NCBI GenBank assembly: GCA_946406115.1
Contig: OX291562.1
Coordinates: 3,006,001-3,070,000, forward strand
DNA from: Apoda limacodes
Lineage: Eukaryota; Arthropoda; Insecta; Lepidoptera; Limacodidae
Direction: 5' to 3'
Length of the DNA stretch: 64,000 nt
A model generated the notes under the pieces. That model had not been told where the DNA came from and did no database searches. It was given only the letters and a program-made list of their open reading frames with translations. Made by a program: the position numbers and the translations under genes. Shown in pieces: positions 63,044 through 64,000 of the stretch; position 1 is the stretch's first letter, and each line of letters opens with the position of its first letter.

Positions 63044-64000
63044 GAGTGAGTGATACAGTGAATACGCTCACAGTATTGTAGGGATAAGGAACAAAGAGCA
63101 GAGTTTATAGAACATACTTTTTCAATGCAGTTGCTCATAAAGTCTTCTGGGGTGCATGAAAGGAGCGTCCCCGTACGACGCACTCGAAACCTCCGACGAT
63201 CACATACGTCACAGCGTCTAGCGCACCCTGGGCAACGATCAGTACAAATTACTGAGCGGCTAATACTTTCAACACGATGGTTCCATCAAATACAAACGAT
63301 CACCAACGGCACTTTTTAGAGCCAGTCCTGACCGTCATCTCTATCAACATAGAGGCTCGTGGGTATCTTCTCTTTCACCCTTCTGGGTGTTGAGGTGCGG
63401 GTGTCGGGGGAATTTACCTCCCACCATGACCCGGGCAGAAGCTCAGGGTTGCTGAACACCCCCGGTGAAATTTAAAAAGGAAGCCAACTTTTCAGGCCCC
63501 TTTGTGAATAATATTTTTTGATATATTTGATTTTTGATATGAAACACAGAAAATAATAATAACGAGAGTAGGCGCCAAAATAAATACAAAAAATAAACTA
63601 AAACAAAATAAAAACAAAGCAAAAGAGCGAAATCAAAATAAAATAAAAACGAAGCAAAAACAAAACAAAACGAAATAAAAACGAAACGAAATTAAAATAA
63701 AGTAAAACCGAAATAAAAACAGAAATAAAATAAAAGCGGGATGGGCGATAAAAGCGGAATGGAATGAAGGGAGCAGGTGAGAAGGTAGGAGGGTGAATAA
63801 TAAACTTATTCACCCACGGGAATAAGCTCTCGGGGGAGAGCCCTGCCTTCCGGCGGACGGGCGTGTAAGGGCGCTATGCCCCTGAGGTGTGTATGGTGGC
63901 TGTTCAGCGCGGGTGAATAAACGTTTCGACAAACCAGATATGAACTCTGCGAGTGGCTCGGCTTTGGTGTCTCTAGCGATGGTGGAGTTGCGGACGTAGC
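63044..64000. other. unidentified repeat and low-complexity DNA, no gene seen
   Basis: 63044-63570 shows repeat-like phrases (for example TTCTGGGTGTTGAGGTGCGG, GACCCGGGCAGAAGCTCAGG) that I have seen as part of interspersed insect repeats, without coding frames. 63580-63745 is an A-rich purine tract of AAAY/GAAA words. 63789-63815 is a short perfect hairpin. The last 190 bp are GC-richer, read off the end of the window, and may begin another element. Confidence 0.4.
63580..63745. repeat. A-rich low-complexity tract
   Basis: Strings of AAATAAAA, AACGAAA and AACAAAA words with hardly any pyrimidine other than single C/T. The 71-residue minus-strand ORF over it (Phe/Leu/Ser only) is an artefact. 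Confidence 0.8.

Noticed and set aside
63598..63813. 71-codon ORF of Phe/Leu/Ser
   Set aside because: Complement of an A-rich low-complexity tract.
1..64000. tRNA and rRNA genes
   Set aside because: I saw no segment with convincing A/B boxes and cloverleaf or with conserved rRNA sequence; a covariance search would be needed to exclude small ones.

Overview
The window is intergenic, transposon-rich DNA from an insect, most likely a moth or butterfly. The inference rests on three things: jockey-clade LINEs, a Polinton of the insect type, and short interspersed repeats of a kind I associate with lepidopteran genomes (the 'gggttccgtacc' type and a SINE-like repeat ending in poly(A)). No host housekeeping gene, tRNA or rRNA was recognised. 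Coding content is almost entirely mobile-element genes, most of them damaged.

Layout. 1-2180 is AT-rich with small repeats. 2180-11815 and 28779-37310 form one head-to-tail, same-orientation (minus) array of a single jockey-like non-LTR retrotransposon family (called LINE-1 here; copies A0, A1, A2, A3, B, C, D). Copy C (30395-35974) is practically full length, with ORF1 (gag-like, zinc knuckles) and ORF2 (endonuclease plus reverse transcriptase). Four of the copy borders carry the same 10-bp motif GGAYGACCAC beside poly(T). A Polinton/Maverick of about 17 kb (11830-28778) sits inside this array. Its plus-strand genes are a two-exon gene of unknown origin, a protein-primed DNA polymerase B and one unknown ORF. 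Its minus-strand genes are a packaging ATPase, an integrase, an adenovirus-like protease, a PLA2-like protein, a penton-like minor capsid, a double-jelly-roll major capsid and several small unknowns. The ATPase, integrase and protease frames are open. The polymerase, both capsid genes and a conserved structural-type gene carry nonsense or frameshift lesions, and one gene is split by a SINE, so this copy is dead as a whole. Its left terminal repeat is swollen by 60-bp and 181-bp tandem repeats. Its right terminus is a foldback, and the left repeats contain both orientations of that foldback.

37310-45600 holds fragments of common repeats, an internally deleted mariner, and a second, degraded jockey/X-type LINE (LINE-2, plus strand) that contains a perfect 1132-bp tandem duplication. 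45600-57400 is AT-rich with old repeats: a decayed gene-like segment, and a hAT inserted in another hAT, each flanked by exact 8-bp target duplications. 57400-63043 is a nearly complete, GC-rich, plus-strand LINE (LINE-3) that is a sister of LINE-1, broken in ORF1 and with an internal deletion in ORF2. The last kilobase is low-complexity DNA with unidentified repeat.

How the genes work together: ORF1/ORF2 pairs of the LINEs would form an RNP that integrates by target-primed reverse transcription. The Polinton set is a self-synthesising, virus-like module: polymerase for replication, integrase for insertion, and ATPase, protease and capsids for particle formation.
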